From contig JAGTXO010000026.1 of NCBI GenBank assembly GCA_019448385.1, forward strand, positions 250,501 through 314,500: 64,000 nt of DNA. The letters run 5' to 3'. The notes under the pieces were generated by a model that saw nothing but the letters and a program-made list of their open reading frames with translations, was not told the DNA's origin and ran no database searches. A program made the translations under genes and the position numbers. Positions 40,033 to 51,525 of this stretch are shown one piece after another (positions within the stretch are counted from its first letter, which is position 1; each line of letters opens with the position of its first letter). Origin of the DNA: Diacronema lutheri. Its lineage: Eukaryota > Haptophyta > Pavlovophyceae > Pavlovales > Pavlovaceae.

Positions 40033-42036
40033 ATGCGGGCGTCCTTTGGCGTGCGACTCTTCGTCCTCGCCGCGCTCGCAAGGGGCGCGAGCGCGGACGA
40101 GAGCGCGCCGTGGTGGACCAAGTTCATACCCGGCTTTGGTGGAGCACAGGTCGCCAACGCGACCGCGCCCGTGGCCGGCGGCAGAGCGTCCACGCCGGGC
40201 CAGCCGGGCGAGAACACCGACTGGATGAAGTGGATTCCAAAGGGCACGCCGCAGGGCCCGCCGCAAGGGGATGGCGGCGCGGTCGAGGAGCCCGCGGGCG
40301 CGGCTGCCACCGAGCCCTCGCCTGCGCCTTCCGCGGCGGCCACCGTCGCCGGCGAGGGCAGCGCGCCAGCTGCGCAAGCATCGCCAGCGCCGCCTCCGCC
40401 AGCGGCGCCACAGTTTGCCGCGAACGCGTCGACCGCGCCCGCGGACGCGGCGTGGTCAACCTTTCCCCCGGCGGACAGTGACGGTGGCGCGGCGCCGTCG
40501 ATTTCGGCTATCGTCGCCCTGCCCGTTCTCCTACCGGCGGAGGAGCCGCCGGGCAGCAGCAGCGTGCCGGACGCGACCTCGGTCTTGCCTGCCGGCGTTG
40601 GCGGCGACCTTGCGACCATCCCGGACATGGCGCGCGCGGTGCTCGGTGGCGACGCGACGTCCGTGCCCGGCGTTGGCGACGTCGAGGGCTCGGGAGGCGA
40701 CATGTCTTCGCTCCCGGCCATCAGCCAGCCGCCGCCTCTGCAAGTCACGCCGACCGAGCACGCCGCGCCGCGCGCGCGAGGGAGCGGTGCGCCCGTTTCT
40801 GCGCCCGTGCAGCTCGTCGAGGCGCCGTGGGCCAAGTTCATCCCAAAGGGCGTCCCGGGCGGCAGCGGCGGCGGCAAGACGGGGCCCGAGCCGGATCCCG
40901 ACGCGGCCGCGTCCCCGCTCGCTGCCGTGACCCCCTTCAAGCCGGCGCCAAAGGCCGCTCGCGACATGCCGAGCAACGTGAGCGGCACGTGGACGCCCGC
41001 GCACGGCGAGGCGGTGAACGTGTCCGCGCGCTTTGTGACGTCGTCCATCTTCCTCGGCGGCTTCATGGGTTCAGTCGTCGTGCAGCCGTGGACGCCCGGC
41101 GCCATTTTTATTCTCAACTATTCGACGACAGACGTTGTCGTGCAGCGGCTGTTCAACGCCGACATTCTCGACGAGAGGGGCGACGAGGTGGGCGCCTTTG
41201 CGCTGCTCACCGATCGCGTGCACCAGCAGTACCTCGTCCGGCTGCACAACGCGTCCGTCCACTCGGCGCGCGAGGCGCCACCCGACTCGTTCACCTTCAT
41301 GGCGAGCGGCACCGCTCAACCGCCGCAGATGGCCGTCGGCTGCGATTGGCTCGACGCCGCCGTCCTCGCGCCCAGCTCGGAGCGCTCGGCCGTGCTGCGC
41401 TACCATCCGTCGCCCTACCCGCACGGGGCGGGGCAGCTCGCAACGGTGGAGGTGCGGCCATGGGCGGTGGGCGCGCACGTCATCCTTGACTTTGGTGGCG
41501 CCGACGTGCTGCCCACATGGTGGCACAACGCCCAGCTCGTGAGCGCGTCCGGTGGGAAGTACACGGTCCGGCTCATCGAGTGGACGGCATCGTCGGACGA
41601 GCTGACGCCTGAGTCGTCCTTCTTGCTCAAGGCCTCCGGCTCGTCCGCCGCCCTCCCGCGCCTCTCCGTCGAACCGCCTGCCGACGCAGACGGCGCGCTG
41701 CACCGCCTGAGCAATGGCCTCGCCGCGCGCGAGCGGGGCGGCGCGGCCAAGGCGCCCGCCTCGCATCTGCTCGCCGCAGCGTGTGCCGCCGGCTCGCTGC
41801 TCGCGCTCGCGGCGCTTGGCATTGCCCACCGCGCCGAGCGCCGCACGCGCTTGCTGCACGCCGCACGCCCAGACGCGCGCGCCAAGCGGCCGCTGGGAGG
41901 CTGGCGCGCGGCGTATGGCGCGCGCGCGCGCGTCGGCTCGTCGATGTTGACGGCCGCAATTCTCGAGGGCGACTCGGAGGATGAGCGCGACGAGGAGCAC
42001 CTCGACGCTTCCTCCGCATCACTCGTGTGCGTTTGA
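40033..42036 (+). CDS. Secreted type I membrane protein with repeated W-x-K-F-I-P motifs
   Basis: 667 residues, one exon. A signal peptide covers residues 1-21 (MRASFGVRLFVLAALARGAS). A Pro/Ala/Ser-rich stalk carries three copies of a short motif: WWTKFIPGFGG at about 26, WMKWIPKGTPQG at about 64 and WAKFIPKGVPGG at about 269. Two related beta-rich domains follow, each with a PW..GA.(F/V)IL line (VVQPWTPGAIFILNYS; VEVRPWAVGAHVILDFGG), resembling carbohydrate-binding or C2-like sandwiches. N-glycosylation sites (NVS, NYS, NAS) are frequent. A transmembrane helix lies at about 580-600 (LLAAACAAGSLLALAALGIA), with a basic then acidic cytoplasmic tail. A surface, scale or vesicle glycoprotein is likely; the function is unknown. 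Confidence 0.8.
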   Translation: MRASFGVRLFVLAALARGASADESAPWWTKFIPGFGGAQVANATAPVAGGRASTPGQPGENTDWMKWIPKGTPQGPPQGDGGAVEEPAGAAATEPSPAPSAAATVAGEGSAPAAQASPAPPPPAAPQFAANASTAPADAAWSTFPPADSDGGAAPSISAIVALPVLLPAEEPPGSSSVPDATSVLPAGVGGDLATIPDMARAVLGGDATSVPGVGDVEGSGGDMSSLPAISQPPPLQVTPTEHAAPRARGSGAPVSAPVQLVEAPWAKFIPKGVPGGSGGGKTGPEPDPDAAASPLAAVTPFKPAPKAARDMPSNVSGTWTPAHGEAVNVSARFVTSSIFLGGFMGSVVVQPWTPGAIFILNYSTTDVVVQRLFNADILDERGDEVGAFALLTDRVHQQYLVRLHNASVHSAREAPPDSFTFMASGTAQPPQMAVGCDWLDAAVLAPSSERSAVLRYHPSPYPHGAGQLATVEVRPWAVGAHVILDFGGADVLPTWWHNAQLVSASGGKYTVRLIEWTASSDELTPESSFLLKASGSSAALPRLSVEPPADADGALHRLSNGLAARERGGAAKAPASHLLAAACAAGSLLALAALGIAHRAERRTRLLHAARPDARAKRPLGGWRAAYGARARVGSSMLTAAILEGDSEDERDEEHLDASSASLVCV

Positions 42037-42299
42037 GCATGCGCGCCCGTGCACAGCCTTGGTGCCTCGTCGCGCGCGTATGAACCGCGCCAGCGTGCGC
42101 GAAAGCGACGCTCTGGCGTCCACGCGTGCCGGCGATGCGCCGCGTGCCTCCCGCACACCGGTGATGCGCTGAGTGCCAGCACCGCCTCGTCAGCACTGAT
42201 GGTGCGAGATTGCGGGGCACGTTTTTAGCCACCTGAGGTGCTTTCGAGAACAACCTACGAGTTGCTTGAATCCGTCGATTCGCCGACGACCCGGCCGCG

Positions 42300-45200
42300 A
42301 TGCGCCCGTTCGTCGTCCTCGCGGCCGCGTCGCTCGCCGCCCGCGCCGACGCGTTCGTCCCGCCCTCGCCGTTCACGCTGCGCTACTACCCGCCTGCCGC
42401 CGTGCTCGTCGGTGGCGTCCCTGCCGCCGATTTGCCCGGCGCTGGCAACGTGACGTTCGCAAGCCCGCACGCCGAGCGCATGCGCCCCGGCGAGCCCGTT
42501 TACGTTGTGGCGACGTCCGAGATCGCCGTCGAGAGCGTCGAGTTCCTGCGCGCACGTTCGCTCAACTCGGAGTATTGGCAAGGACTGGTTGGCACGCTCG
42601 ACTACCGCGGCACCGACTCCAAAGGCCGACGCATCTACACCAAAGCGCTCATCGCGCCTGCGATCGAGGGCCTCTTCACGCTCACGATCGTTACCAAGGG
42701 CAACGAGCAGAGCATGCCGCAGCGCGCGAGGCGCATGTCCGCGGAGCTCGACGTCACTTGCTCGAACGGTATCTACTGCGACGGACAAGAGCGGCTGATC
42801 GATGGCGAGTGCATGCCTGCGCATCCGGCGACGCTCCCGTGCATCTACGGCACTGGCGACTGCTTCAAGCACGAGTGCATCGAGGCAGCGCGTACGTGCT
42901 CACAGGCGCCAATTGCCGTGCAGCTTGGCGGCCCGTCGGCATGCGTCGCGTGCGAGGCGCTGCCGTTCGCTCGAGGCTTTGCAGCATCTGTCGGCGCCAA
43001 CGTGGTCGGCGAAAAGCCTGCGCCCATCGATGGCACGTGCGAGTTCCCCAAGCCGCTCTTCGGCGCGCGCAGCGCTGAGCGGGGCGAGGAGACGTACGTC
43101 GTGCGCTTTAACGACGAGGCTAGTTTGGGCGAGGTGAGCAAGCTGACGGCGGCAAACGCGCCCTCGTCGCCGACGCAAGTGCCAGTTGAGGGCATCCGGA
43201 TGCGCGTCGTTCAAAAGACGACCGACGGCTTCGGTGACGCTGTCCGGCCAGTGTGCTCGGGTGCGCCTGCATCGCAGCTCGCACGCCGCGCACTAATGCC
43301 TCCGCCTCCGCGCCGCACGCGCCCGATCCCGCTTACCGCGCCTTTCTGCTTCCCCCCCCCCCCCCCCCCCCCCCCCGCCCTTTGGTGGCGCTCGATCAAT
43401 CTCTGCTCGCTCGCCCGCTCGTCGCAGGTGGCGACGGCGTGCGAGACGTCCTGTACGAATTTGAGATCGTCGCGCCCGACGGGCAGGGCTTCGAGGTGAT
43501 GATGCTTGGCTACGATGACTCCCAGCCGAATAGCTTTCCCGTTGGCGAGCGCGACACGCTCGTCGCGATCCACGAGGGCGCGGCCGATGGCTGCAAGCCG
43601 CACCCGATCGAGGAGCCGATCGACGAGCTGTGCAGCGACGATTCTTCGCTGCCGGGCGGCACGGGCAGCCGCGTGCACGGCGCACTTAAGCCCGGTGTCT
43701 ACACGATCGTCGCGTCCTTCTTTACCGACCGCCTCGCCGGCTCGTACCAGCTACTGATCATGTTCACCGATGCCACGTCCGGGCTCGTCCGCCCCGTGTG
43801 CAACGACCGCTTCTGTGGCACCTCGTCGGCGCAAGTCGACGGCGTCCAAGCCGAGTGCGGCCTCTTTCCCTACATCGGCATGTCCGCGTGCGCCGATGCG
43901 GACAGCAGCACGATCTGCGTAGCCGGCCGCTGCTCGCGCTGCGCGCCCGAGTACGTTGCGAGCCCGGAGTACGTGTCAACCTGCAACGCGAAGACGTGCG
44001 GCACGGACGCGTGCGGCCAGTCGTGCGGCGAGCTGGACGGCGGCTGCCCGACGCTGGACACCCCGTTCAACGCGAGCGTGTGCGACTTCCTCATCGGCAC
44101 GTGCAAGACCGTCCCCAAGTGCGACAATCTTGCGCCCATCTGCCCTACGCCGCCCGGACCCCGTCAGGGCTGGTGGTGCGGCTCGGACTGCAAGTGGCAT
44201 CGCCGCTTGGAGAAGCTCGTCGACCTCACGGCATCGACCGAGCTCGAGATCACAGCATCCATCGCCTTCAACACGCGCGACTTCTTCCTCGGCAGCTGCC
44301 CAATCGCCGAGGGATGCATCGGCGTCCCGCCGGCCGTCGGACCCGACACCAACTTTCAGCGCAAGCTCATGCGCTTCGCGACCTGGGTGCGCGCGGCGAC
44401 CAACGCGCGCGCGCTCACACGAGGCGAGCGTACGCGCGCGCTCTTACCTTCTGCTTTGCTCACGCGCGCGCGCGTCCACACGCTTGTGTACGTGCCGTAG
44501 GTTCACAACGTGGGCGAGAACTTCAAGCCGCCGCCGATCGACACGCGCCCCGACCTCTTCTCGTGGTCCGAGTACGTGCCGCCAGCCCGCGCGCGCGGCC
44601 GCACTCCGCATCGCACATTCCGCCCGCACTCTCCGTGGCTGCTTTCTGCGTGCTGCGCGCCGCATGCATGCATGCACGCGTGCGCATGCGTGCGTTTGCA
44701 CACGCGAGCGCGAGCGCCGTGCCGACGCTCGCGCCGTGCTCGGTGCGCACTGCGCGGCCGATGCGCGTGCACAGCTGCCACGAGCACTTTCACTTCAAAG
44801 GGTTCGCCGGCTTCTCGCTTCTCTACCTCGACTATGGCGTCGCGCTGCCCGGGCAGAAGCTTGCATTGTGCGCGCATGACTCTCGCCGGCGCGCCGCCTC
44901 TGCTCGTGCCGGTTGCGCAGCCGAGCGCACGGTCTCACGCGCGTGGGGCGGTGCGCGGGTCATCACCCCTTTGCTTTTGCGGCCGCGCGCGCGTCCGCCC
45001 TTTCCTTGCTCCTCCGTAGCTGCATGCTCGACTCGTACCCGTACCTTACCGGCCCGGCGGTCAGCTGCTACGGCGAGTCTGACTGCGTCAACCAGGGCAT
45101 TCAGCGCGGCTGGAGCGACCTCTGTGCGCGCGCGAGCGTCGAAAACCCGCCGGCGGCGCGGGGGAAGGGGGCGGGGGGGGGGGGGGGTGGGGGCAGAAGG

Positions 45201-46325
45201 GCATCGAGCGGATTGCCTTTTCACCCGCCACGCGCCCGCTGCGCCGCCTGCGCCCGCGCCATGCTGAGCGCAGACTCGCAGGACCTCGACTGCCAGTGGC
45301 TCGACGTGACCGACACGCCGAGCGACTGGTACATCCTGCGCATCTGTGTCAACTTTGAGCGCACCTTCCAGGAGTCGACGTTTGACAACAATTGCATGCA
45401 GTTCCCCGTGTGGGTGCCACCGACCGTCGACAGCAAGGTCCAATCGTACGCATCGTGGTTTGCCGCGAGCAGCGAGTCGAGTGCCCGCTGCCAGGACCTC
45501 TACGACCGCACGGAGGGCTCGATCAGCATGCCCATCGTCTGCAACGGCTTGTTCGAGGAGAAGCGGAGCAGTTCCATGAAGCCCTCGCCGTACCCTCCGC
45601 CAGCCGCCCGCTCGCCCGCCAACGCACCGCCTCCCCCGCGCGAGCTCGTAGAGCAGAGCCCAGCGCCTCCACCGCCCACCGGACCTACCAGCCTGCCAAG
45701 CCCCCCGCCGCCCAGCCCCCCCCCGCCTTCGCCGCCACCCCCGACGCCCTTTCCACCGCCGCCGCCGCCACCACCGCCGCCGCCCTCGCCGCCGTCCTCG
45801 CCGCCGCTTGCGCCGCCGCCCTCGCCGCCGACAATGCCACCTCCTTCAAAGCCGCCCAGCGCGCCGCCGCCCTCCGATCCGCCATCATCGCCGCCAAGCC
45901 CACCGCCGCCGCCGAGCCCGCCACCGCCGCCGCCAAGTCTGCCGCCGCCAACGCGCAGCCCGCCGTCGCCTCCGCCGGCGCCGGCGCCGTCGACCGCCTC
46001 GCCACCGACGCGTGAAGACGACATCGAGGCGAAGGACGAGTGCCCGCTCACAAAGGTGATCATCGTACCCGCGCCTTTTAAGCTGGCGTCGTGGGAGTGG
46101 AAGATCAGTGGCAACCACACAACGCCGGCGGCCTGCCGCTATGACGCGAACAACCTGCGCGGCCGTTACCCGCCCGGCAGCTACCGCATCACTATCACCG
46201 ACAAGGCGGGTAACGGCTTGGCCTACAAGGTGCGCGTCGGCCACAGCCTCGCCGCGCTAGGCATTATCCACTCGTCGCTCTCCCCGCCGGTGAGCGTCGA
46301 GCGCGCCTTCACCATCTCGCTCTGA
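42300..46325 (+). CDS. LOX: Lysyl oxidase-like protein with polyproline (HRGP-type) stalk, six exons
   Basis: 1079 residues. Exons: 42300..43260, 43428..44386, 44501..44571, 44775..44867, 45020..45123, 45274..46325; all five introns are GT-AG (114-203 nt). A signal peptide leads to Cys-rich N-terminal modules. The catalytic domain has the copper site CHEHFHF at 665-671 and GQKLAFCMLD, with Lys692 at the position of the LTQ-cofactor Lys. After the splice at 45123/45274 comes DLYSQDLDCQWLDVTD, with Tyr730 as the LTQ partner; the spacing of 38 compares with about 35 in animals. Then NFERTFQESTFDNNCMQF. Residues about 838-975 are an S-P-rich stalk (SPPPPSPPPP), followed by a C-terminal domain ending FTISL. 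It is predicted to be a secreted copper amine oxidase that cross-links wall or scale glycoproteins. Confidence 0.88.
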
Positions 46326-46480
46326 GACGAGCTCCATTATTCCCTTGCTCCACGCGTCAGGCTGGGTGTCGCCCACCTACCTCCGCTCTTGCCCATCTTT
46401 ATCGCCCCTCGCGGGGGGGCCGGCCGCCCCTCGCGTCGTGTCGGCGTCGTGTCAGGCCGCCCGTCCCTCTAGAGTCCCCC

Positions 46481-48366
46481 CTAATTCCGCTCTTGACCCT
46501 CCTTCTCCCCGGGCGGCGTGACGCATTCTCGGTGTGATGCGTTGCGCCGCCGCCGCGCGTCGTCGTCGTCCTCCTCCTGCGCCGCCTGCTCGAAGAAGGC
46601 CTGCGCTCGGCCGAGCGCGTCGTCGTCGGGGAAGGCGGTCGCGAAGAGCGCGCTGCTCGGCGGCTCGCCGCGCAGCAGCGCCTGCCGAGCCTGCGCGAGG
46701 TGGCCTGCGAGGAAGCGAGGCTGCGCTCGGGCGCGCGGTGCGCGGCACAAGGAGCGCACGCGGTGAGCACCAAGGCTGTAGTGCTCGGTCCGTGCGCGCG
46801 GGCGACGGCGCGTGGCGGCAGCGCACCGACAGAGAGCCGCGCAGCATCTCCGTGTTCACCTCCGAGCCGTACGCCGCGCCGATCAGCGCGGGAAGCATCG
46901 CCTGGCACGCGCGCGCGGACCGGGCGCGCGACGAGCGCCTTAAGCGCTCGCACGGTGCGGAGGCGGCGGGTGCGGGTTGGGCGGGAAGCGCTGGCTCGCG
47001 CTCGCGACGGCGTGCGCACGCCCAGCGCGAGGGACGAGGACGGACGCGCTCACGTGCTTCAGGTCGGCGCCGACGAAGGCGCCAATCGGCAGGGCGCACA
47101 GCAGGCCGAGCAGGTTGCATGAGCCGAGGCCGCACCGCCATGCAAGCATCTCCTGCAGCGCGCCGCAGCCGAGCACTGACAGGCCAAGCACGTCGAGGAA
47201 GACGCGCAGCAGCGCGAGCAGCGCCGCGCGCTCCGCCGGCCGAAGCACACGCGCGCCGCCGCCGCCGGCCGCCCGCTCACCGTCGCCGGGTTGCGCGTGC
47301 GTGGGCGCGAGCGCGGGCGCGGTCTGCTCGACGAGGAGATGTGCCGCGTGAAACCACGTGACGACGACCTCGTGCGCGCGCATGCACTCTTGCAGCACGT
47401 CGCGCCGGCAGCTGCCCACGCGGCGCAGCAGCAGCAGCAGCAGCCGGACAATCCCAGCCGTCCCGGAGTCACGGACAGGGCACGGCACGGCAGCGGCCGG
47501 TGCGCCCGTCGGCCTTTCGCGCCTCGAGCCGTCGGAGCCGAGGCCATGGTAGAGGCTCGAGGTGAGCAGCACGACCATCGAGCCGAGCGCGCCGCCGCGC
47601 AACAGCTCGACGACGGCCGTATCGCCGCGCACGGCTCGCAGCCCGCCGCGCCCACCGACGGACGGCGCGCCGCTCGCGCGCGCCGCGCCAAAGGCCGCGC
47701 CAATCCCACCGTCGGCGGCCGCGCCGTGCGTGGGCGGGCAGCCGTGCTCGACGAGGAGCAGCACGAAGCCGAGCGCGGCCTCAACGAGCGCCACCTTGGC
47801 CGGGTCGGCGCGCGCGCTCGCGCACGCGCCGACCGCGCCGTCGCCGCCGTCGCCGCCCGCGCGCAGCGCGTGGCCGCGCTCGGTGGCGATGTCGAGCGCG
47901 GCGGCGAAGGCGCCGCAGTGGCATGCGTACGAGGCGTAGTGGCCGCAGAGCACCGCGAGCGCATTCGCGTCCGCGTCACCCGCGCCGTCCGCCGGCCGCG
48001 CCGGCGCCCACGCGTCGGCCGCGCGCGGCGACGGGACGGAGCCGAGCGATGCGCTGAGCGTTGCGAGCAGCGCGCGTGTGCTCTCGAAGGCGCAGCGCTC
48101 GAGCGTGCGCTCCGCGCGTGCCGTGTGCGGCAGCATCTCGAGAAGCGGCGCGAGCAGCCCGCCGCGCAGCAGCGCGCGCGCGTTTGGTGCCGACGGCTGG
48201 GTGCACGCACGGAGCGCGTCAATAGCTGCGGCCTGCGCGCCGAGGACGGAGACAACGTTGCCGGCGAGCGCGCCCGGCTTCATCCCGTTCGTCGCCGCGT
48301 GCACGAGTAGGTAGAGGCAGTCCGTGCGTGCAAGACTGTCCACCTCGCCGCTCGAGCTGGCAGAGT

Positions 48367-48400
<34 letters not shown>

Positions 48401-48780
48401 AGGCGGCGCACGCGGCCGCTTGGCGCGCGCCGCGGCGGCGAGCGCGTCGATGTGTGCCGTCAGCTGGAGCGTGCGCTCGCGCGCCTTGCCCACGTCGCCC
48501 GCGAGCGGCTGCGCGCGCAGCTCGTGCACGAGGCGCAGCAGCTTGCCCGCACAGCCACCATCGAACGGCGCCGGCCTCGGCGGGAAAATGAATATGGGCT
48601 GCCCATCGGGCGGCGGCGTGCGCGGAGAGGGCAGCGCTGCGCTGCGCGGGGCGCCGTCGCCGGCCCTGCCCGCGCCGCGCGGCGAGCGGCCGCTCGACGC
48701 GTCGGCGTCGGCGGCGGGCGGCGAACCGTCGGGCGCGCCGTCGGGCCCCTCGTCGCTCACCTCCGAGTCGACGTCCGCGT

Positions 48781-48817
<37 letters not shown>

Positions 48818-51445
48818 CGAGCCGCCGGCGCCGTCGTCGGCCGCGCCCGCCAGTGCGCCACGCATCGCAGGCGCGTGCGCACGGGCGAGATGGAAGACGG
48901 CATGCGCAATGCGCGCACGCAGCTTTCGCATGCGCCGTCGCATTTGCTCCTTGCGCCGCATCTGCAGCCGGTTGTCGTGCGCGACGCGCAGCGCGGCGAG
49001 GTGCGTCTGTCGGTGCGGCAGGAGGGGCACGATAGGCAGCGATACCAACGCGGCCGCCTGCTCGGAGTGCAGCTTGGCCGATGCCTCCGCAAGGCGCGCC
49101 TCGTGCCGCTTCGAGTCGACGTGCGCGGGCAGCAGCTCGTACGTGAGGATCTCGCGGTCACACGCGCGGCAGTAGAACTTTGTGCGCATCGGCGAGCGGG
49201 CGGTCGCGCCATACGCGCCCGCCGCGCGCGCGCCGAGCGCGAGCGAATGGGGCGGCGAGGCGCGCACGTGCAGCGATCGCAGCGACGAGAAGGGTGGCGC
49301 GTGGCTTCCGCCATCGTCACGCCCCGACGCGCCCGCCGCCGACGCCGCGTCGTTGGCGCACGCGCCGTCGTCCGCGTCCGCGCCCGACTCGGCGGCACCC
49401 GACCTGCGCTGCGAGCGGCCACCGAGCTGCGACGACGACTGGGGCTCGCTGGCCTCGCTGAGCGAGCCGCCGTCGTCGCGCGCGAAGAGCATCCGACGGC
49501 TGCCGTGCGCGCCCGCCGACGCCGCGCCTGCCGCTCGCTGCCGCCGCTCCTCATGTCTCGCCTCAAGCGTCGCCGCCCGGTCCTTCTCAAGCTCGACGCG
49601 CCGCAACCGCGCGAGCTCGAGGCGCGCGGCCGAGTCGGGCCGGCGCTCGGCGGCCTCGGTGAGCGCCTCGCGCCGCCTCGCGAGCACTTGCTCGCGCCGC
49701 GCCTGTGCTTCGCTCAGCTCGCGCTGCCGTGCTTCGGTCAGCTCGCGCTGCCGCCGGCGCGCATCATCCATCCGCTTGTCGTCTTCGAGTGCGCGCCGTG
49801 CCACTTGGCCCGCGGCGGAGACGCGACGGCCGTGCGCGCCCTGCTGCTTGGCGTCGATGCGCAGCCGCGCCGCCGCAAGCTCCGACTCATACTCGCGCCG
49901 CCGCTGCTCGTCGAGCGCCTTGCGCGCCGCCTCGCGCGCCGCGCGCACGCCGAGCCGCCGCTGCGCCTCAACCGCGAGCGCGTGCAGCCGCGCGCCCGCC
50001 TCCGCCTCGCGGCGCCGCTGCTCGTCGTAGCGCTCGAGCTCGACCTGCTCGTTGATGAACGCCACCTCGCCCACCTTGAGGTTCTCCAGTCGCGCCTTGC
50101 GCGCCACCTCGCCGACGGCGGACGCGCGCAAGGACTCGGCGCGCGCGTGCCGTGCGGCGATCGTCTCCGCCTTCTCGCGGACCATTTCGCGCTGCCTCTC
50201 GGAGACGGCGGCGGCGATCGCCTTGCGCTCGGCGAGTTTGCCCAGCTTCACGCTCACCAGCTCCAGACGGCGCCGGTCGGCCGCCGCCTCGCGCTCGACA
50301 AGCTCCGCCTTCAGCTCGTCCGTCGGTCGGCGCGCGCGCGGCAGCCCGCCGCGCGCACCGGCCGCAGGCGCGCCGTCGGCGCCGGCGCCGCGCCCGACGA
50401 CGTCCGCCCACGACTTGCACCGCGCGCGTGTGAGCGCGCCGGACGGCGTCGGCGTCGCCGACCCGGCCGGTGCGCTCGCCGCGCTGAGAGCACCGACGGC
50501 TGCTGTCGCGTCGTCCCTTGCTCCGTGAGCGGCTGCTGGCGCATGCGGCGCCAAGGCGTCTGCGGGCGCGGCGATGCTCGGCGCGGCCAGCACGTCGCCA
50601 ACGCTCGGCGGCGCACGCTCAGCCTCCTCGCGAGGCTGCTGCGCCTCACCGCCCGCCTCGCGCGCTACGCCGCTCGCCGCTGGCGCGGTCGCCGCGGCCG
50701 CGCCAGCGCTGCTCGGACGCCTGCTCGAAGCGCTCGCCGCCGTCTGCACGCCGTCCGCGCCGCCCGCCGAGCCGCGCGGTGCATGCGCGTGCGTCGAGGG
50801 CTGTGCGTCATCGCCAAGCGCGGCGCACGTCGCCTTGGCGACCGACGGCGCGACCGGTGCATCCGCGCAGGGCGCCGGGCCTGCGCTTGCCGAGCCGGCC
50901 GCACCACCGCACGGAGGCCGCTTGCGAGCGGGCGGCTGGCGCCACGAGCGCAGGTCGACGTGCATCGCGACGCCGCCACTCGCCACGCGCAGCATGGCCG
51001 GTGCCACGTCGGACGAGGCCGTGTCCCACTTGCGCGAGTGCGCCTCCGAGCCGCGCATAGGCGGGTCGGCGATGCGCGATACGGCCTTTGGCGGCGGCTC
51101 GGTGTCTGCGTTGCTGCCGACGCAGAGCGCGCTGCCCGCGGTCGCAGCGGGAGAGAGGGGGTGGTGTACGTCGCGCTCGAGGTGCGCCTCGAGCGCGCGC
51201 ACCACCTCCGCGACCGACTTGCCCGGCGCGTGCTCGTGCAGGAAGCGGATCGTCCCCTCCGCGCTGCTCAGCGGCTGGCCGGGCGTGGCGGCAGCCGGGT
51301 CGCCGAGCGCAGCGACCTCATCGGCAGCATGGCGAAGCACGCGCGCGAGGAGCGCCGCGTCGTCTCGCGAGCCGCCCGCGTCCGCGCTCAGCGCCCCGTG
51401 GACGTGTTTCAACGCCCCAACCAGCGTGGCAAACTGTTCCGCCAT
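46481..51445 (-). CDS. SCAPER: SCAPER homologue, three exons
   Basis: About 1568 residues; exons 47054..51445, 46827..46901 and 46481..46720, introns of 152 and 106 nt. SCAPER is a cytoplasmic/ER-associated protein tied to cyclin A and ciliogenesis in animals. The diagnostic parts are a long Arg/Glu/Ala helix containing LENLKVGEVAFINEQVELE, which matches the SCAPER coiled-coil, and a single C2H2 zinc finger FYCRACDREILTYELLPAHV with DSKRHE at about residues 757-779. A helical C-terminal region follows (CLYLLVHAATNGMKPGALAG, VVSVLGAQAAAIDALRAC). Low-complexity tracts include a (Asp-Ala)n run from a GGCGTC hexanucleotide repeat at about 48777-48815 and a poly-Ala run from GGC repeats at about 48369-48400. 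Small C-terminal exons were placed by frame and splice sites and are less certain than the rest. Confidence 0.82.
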
Positions 51446-51525
51446 TGACGGTTGGGGCGGACAACGCGTCGCTGAGGAGGCGGGTCACCGTGGAGCTGTG
51501 CAAAGCTCTCCAACGGCGCACGCGT

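Noticed and set aside
39891-41117. Upstream extension of the DEK-like frame on the minus strand
   Set aside because: It overlaps the signal-peptide-bearing plus-strand gene at 40033; the extension is Gly/Ala/Pro filler and the ATG at 39890 precedes the conserved part.
48452-51448. A 998-codon open frame on the plus strand
   Set aside because: It is the antisense shadow of the SCAPER gene: Arg-rich, no domain, and the minus strand carries conserved SCAPER motifs and a zinc finger.
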